Source of the DNA: Rikenellaceae bacterium
GTDB taxonomy: Bacteria > Bacteroidota > Bacteroidia > Bacteroidales > Rikenellaceae
DNA length: 64,000 nucleotides
Assembly: GCA_015059965.1 (NCBI GenBank)
Contig: SUZM01000005.1
Location: 1-64,000 of the forward strand
Direction: 5' to 3'
Shown: positions 61,597 to 64,000 of the stretch, piece by piece
Position numbering within the stretch: position 1 is the first letter of the stretch
Layout: each line of letters starts with the position of its first letter
Translations under genes and position numbers: made by a program
The notes under the pieces: model-generated
Database searches by the model: none
What the model was told of the DNA's origin: nothing
What the model saw: only the letters and a program-made list of their open reading frames with translations

Positions 61597-63300
61597 ATGG
61601 CATTTCTTCCGACAACCGTTAAAGAGGTCAAAGCCCTCGGTTGGGATTACATCGATGTAATCCTCTTCACGGGCGATGCCTACATCGACCACCCCTCGTT
61701 TGGGGCGGCCGTGGTGGGACGTCTGCTGGAGGCTGAGGGGTACCGCGTGGCGATTGTTCCACAACCCAACTGGCGGGATGATTTGCGCGACTTCACCAAG
61801 CTGGGGGCCCCGCGTCTCTTCTTTGCCGTTACGGGAGGGGCCATGGACTCGATGGTGAACCACTATACGGCCAACCTCCGCCTGCGAAGCAACGATGCCT
61901 ACACCCCGGGGGGCAAGGCCGGCTTCCGTCCGGATCGGGTGGTGAAGACCTATACCCAGATTCTCAAACGCCTCTACCCCCATGTACCGGTGGTTGTGGG
62001 GGGCATCGAGGCCTCGCTAAGACGACTTACGCATTACGACTATTGGGACAACGAATTGAAACCCTCGATTCTGGTCGAATCAGGTGCCGATCTGCTGATC
62101 TACGGCATGGGCGAAGGGGTTGTCCAGGAGGTGGCCAAGGCGATGCGCAACGGGTTCAACATGAAGCTGCTGCGCAAGATCAACCAGGTGGCCTTTCTGG
62201 CCGACAGGGAGTATGTCGAGCGTCTGGACAAGGAGCGCACACTCCGGCTCCACCCCTACGAAGTGTGTCGCAAAAACAAGTCGGCCTTTGGCGAGAACTT
62301 TACCGCGATGGAGATCGAGAGCAACCGCATGGCCTCGGATCGTATCCTTGTGGAGCCTACGGGCGAGAGGTTTGTGGTGGTCAATCCCCCGCGACCGATC
62401 CTTTCGACCGAGGAGCTCGACCACTCGTTCGATCTCCCCTATGAGCGGGCTCCCCACCCGCGCTACCGCGGCAAGGGCGATATTCCGGCCTGGGAGATGA
62501 TCAAATTCTCGGTCAATCTGCACCGCGGCTGCTTTGGCGGCTGCTCCTTCTGCACCATCTCGGCTCACCAGGGCAAGTTTATCCACTCGCGCAGCGAACG
62601 CTCGATCCTCCGAGAGGTGGAGCGTGTAACCCAAATGGAGGGCTTCAAGGGCTACCTGTCGGATATCGGCGGCCCCTCGGCCAATATGTACCGCATGGGG
62701 GGAAAGAATCGCGAACTATGCGCCAAGTGCCGCCGCCCCTCGTGCCTTCATCCAAAGCCCTGCCCGAATCTCGACAACGACCACTCGGGTCTGATTAAGT
62801 TATACGAGAAGATTCGCGCGGTGAAGGGGATTAAGAAGGCCTTTATCGGCAGTGGCATCCGCTACGATCTCTTCGACAAGAGCAACTACTTCGAGCAGGT
62901 GGTCAAACACCACACCTCGGGTCGCCTGAAAGTGGCCCCCGAACATACCGAAGATCGGGTGCTGAACCTGATGCGCAAGCCCTCCTTCTCCCTCTTCGAG
63001 GAGCTCAACGCCCGCTTTAAGGCTGTCTGCCGTCGCGAGGGGCTCCGCTACCAGCTCATTCCCTACTTCATCTCTTCGCATCCGGGCTGCACGGAGCAGG
63101 ATATGCGCGCCCTCTCACAGAAGGTACTCGGGCGCCTGAACTTCACCTTGGAGCAGGTGCAGGACCTGACACCGACCCCCATGACCCTCTCGTCGGTGAT
63201 GTTCTATACGGGTGAAAATCCCTACACGCACGAAAAGGTCTATGTGGCCCACTCGCAAGAGGAGAAGCGGCGCCAAAAAGCGTGGTTCTTTAAGAAGTAA
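61597..63300 (+). CDS. YgiQ-family radical SAM protein
   Basis: A 567-residue member of the YgiQ family: an N-terminal cobalamin-binding-like segment (TGDAYIDHPSFGAAVVGRLLE) and the radical-SAM motif NLHRGCFGGCSFCTI, then KGYLSDIGGPSANMY. A further cysteine cluster (CAKCRRPSCLHPKPCPNL) could hold an extra metal site. No reaction is established. ATG 61597 is chosen because the longer frame lies in rluD. Confidence 0.9.
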   Translation: MAFLPTTVKEVKALGWDYIDVILFTGDAYIDHPSFGAAVVGRLLEAEGYRVAIVPQPNWRDDLRDFTKLGAPRLFFAVTGGAMDSMVNHYTANLRLRSNDAYTPGGKAGFRPDRVVKTYTQILKRLYPHVPVVVGGIEASLRRLTHYDYWDNELKPSILVESGADLLIYGMGEGVVQEVAKAMRNGFNMKLLRKINQVAFLADREYVERLDKERTLRLHPYEVCRKNKSAFGENFTAMEIESNRMASDRILVEPTGERFVVVNPPRPILSTEELDHSFDLPYERAPHPRYRGKGDIPAWEMIKFSVNLHRGCFGGCSFCTISAHQGKFIHSRSERSILREVERVTQMEGFKGYLSDIGGPSANMYRMGGKNRELCAKCRRPSCLHPKPCPNLDNDHSGLIKLYEKIRAVKGIKKAFIGSGIRYDLFDKSNYFEQVVKHHTSGRLKVAPEHTEDRVLNLMRKPSFSLFEELNARFKAVCRREGLRYQLIPYFISSHPGCTEQDMRALSQKVLGRLNFTLEQVQDLTPTPMTLSSVMFYTGENPYTHEKVYVAHSQEEKRRQKAWFFKK

Positions 63301-63405
63301 ACTACTGATATTCCCCCGAAATCTTATAGAAGGGGCATTAAGTGTAATTGGCAAACCCCGACAGCCGAGAGCTGAAGACAATAAGAGCGCTCATTGTCCG
63401 GTCAA

Positions 63406-64000
63406 TCAGAAGACCTCTTGCAGGATCTCTATCGAGCGCACCGACTGGATGGCATCAAGGTGGTAGGCGTAGTAGCTCAGCAGCGACTGCAGGAACTCCA
63501 CGCGCTGGTGACGATTCATGCCTATTTCAGCCAAAAAGCGCACGTCGCACTCCGTAAAGTCACGGAAAAAGCGGGCCGTATCGGGGGTGAAATATTGGTT
63601 ATGCGGGGGGCAATTCTGCGTGTAGACCCCTTCACGAATATCGAACCAGTCGCCCGTGCGGTAGTCGCCGGCCGGAAAGAAGCCGAGCAGTGCACTGAGT
63701 TTTGTAAGGAACCAGAGGTGGAAATTGGCTACCCCCTCCTGCAGTTCGTCAAGGGCCCCCACCGAGTTCCAAACAAAGTCGAAGAGCATCGGATTGGGTT
63801 CGCTCTCCTTGACCAGGCGATACAACACCTCGGCCATGAAGAGGGCGACGGTCGATTTCCGCACATCGAACGGTATCGACCGCAGGAGTTGGCCGCTCTG
63901 CACCTCCTTGAAGCGGTGCATCTGCATCTTCGGAGATTCCAGCCCCTCGAACTCTACGGTGAACATCGGCTGAAAGAGCCCCGCCTTCGATCCGCGACCC
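63406..64000 (-). CDS. recO: DNA repair protein RecO (5' end outside the window)
   Basis: The C-terminal part of a RecO: SIPFDVRKSTVALFMAEVLYRL and the helical region DFTECDVRFLAEIGMNRHQR, with a tail EILQEVF. The frame is open to the right edge (64000), where RSKAGLFQPMFTVEFE still reads as RecO, so the first ~40-50 residues are missing here. The ATG at 63966 is an internal Met. RecO loads RecA with RecR. Confidence 0.85.
   Translation of the reverse strand, partial: GRGSKAGLFQPMFTVEFEGLESPKMQMHRFKEVQSGQLLRSIPFDVRKSTVALFMAEVLYRLVKESEPNPMLFDFVWNSVGALDELQEGVANFHLWFLTKLSALLGFFPAGDYRTGDWFDIREGVYTQNCPPHNQYFTPDTARFFRDFTECDVRFLAEIGMNRHQRVEFLQSLLSYYAYHLDAIQSVRSIEILQEVF

Overview
The window reads as a chromosomal segment of a Bacteroidales bacterium. 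Codon use is GC-rich and intergenic DNA is AT-rich. Most identifiable promoters follow the Bacteroidetes pattern (a TTTG-like -33 box, about 19-21 bases, then a TAnnTTTG -7 box). The gene content includes Omp28-like, DUF4270, DUF3098, fimbrillin-like and FISUMP lipoproteins, and an aminodeoxyfutalosine synthase (mqnE). This suggests Rikenellaceae, probably Alistipes-like, but that placement is inference and no 16S gene is present.

Layout. 1-987 is non-coding, very rich in inverted repeats, and carries a canonical minus-strand promoter that points into them. 988-3895 holds two plus-strand lipoproteins, a GH20 hexosaminidase and an Omp28-like protein. 4049-8631 is a minus-strand housekeeping run: ftsY, rimO, a HAD phosphatase, rdgB and folE. 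8752-13509 is an accessory island. It has two exported proteins with the same N-terminal domain, rpmE2 (L31 type B), two minus-strand lipoproteins, and an inverted 89-bp copy of the rpmE2 3' end. 13766-19871 (minus) holds an exported C1 peptidase, topA, a DUF4270 lipoprotein and a GT5 half-protein. 19977-26549 (minus) is a conserved envelope and tRNA-modification run: a YfhO-like membrane protein, ftsX, DUF3098, uppP, truB, queA.

26837-30794 (plus) holds a polyprenyl diphosphate synthase, a sugar MFS permease and an RlmD-type methyltransferase. A 7-bp tandem repeat precedes the methyltransferase. 30969-33372 holds two FISUMP lipoproteins. 33485-45887 is a long plus-strand run: an MBL hydrolase, an FkbM methyltransferase, trmD, lpxB, a small membrane protein, an FAH-family enzyme, maf, a UvrD/PcrA helicase, nth, a DHH phosphoesterase, lnt and folC. 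46159-47607 is a fimbrillin-like/FISUMP lipoprotein. 48046-52567 (minus) holds a TPR lipoprotein, pnp and rpsO. 52803-63300 (plus) holds apbE, a lipid kinase, an AraC-type regulator preceded by a 15-bp tandem repeat, tgt, an LptF/G permease, mqnE, a PASTA protein, an rluD-type synthase and a YgiQ-type radical SAM protein. A 5'-truncated recO runs off the right edge on the minus strand.

How the genes work together. Much of the window serves the envelope (lpxB, LptF/G, lnt, uppP, ftsX, PASTA protein, exported lipoproteins), tRNA and rRNA modification (queA, tgt, truB, trmD, rluD, rlmD) with rimO modifying ribosomal protein S12, and quinone or electron transport (mqnE, a prenyl-tail synthase, apbE). 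I found no CRISPR array, no intact mobile element, no rRNA gene and no intact tRNA gene. The less ordinary features are at the level of DNA and RNA architecture: the palindrome-rich region with its promoter, the inverted rpmE2 duplication around a 2-kb segment, promoters so close to start codons that the mRNAs should be leaderless, and promoters interleaved with the preceding gene's terminator hairpin.
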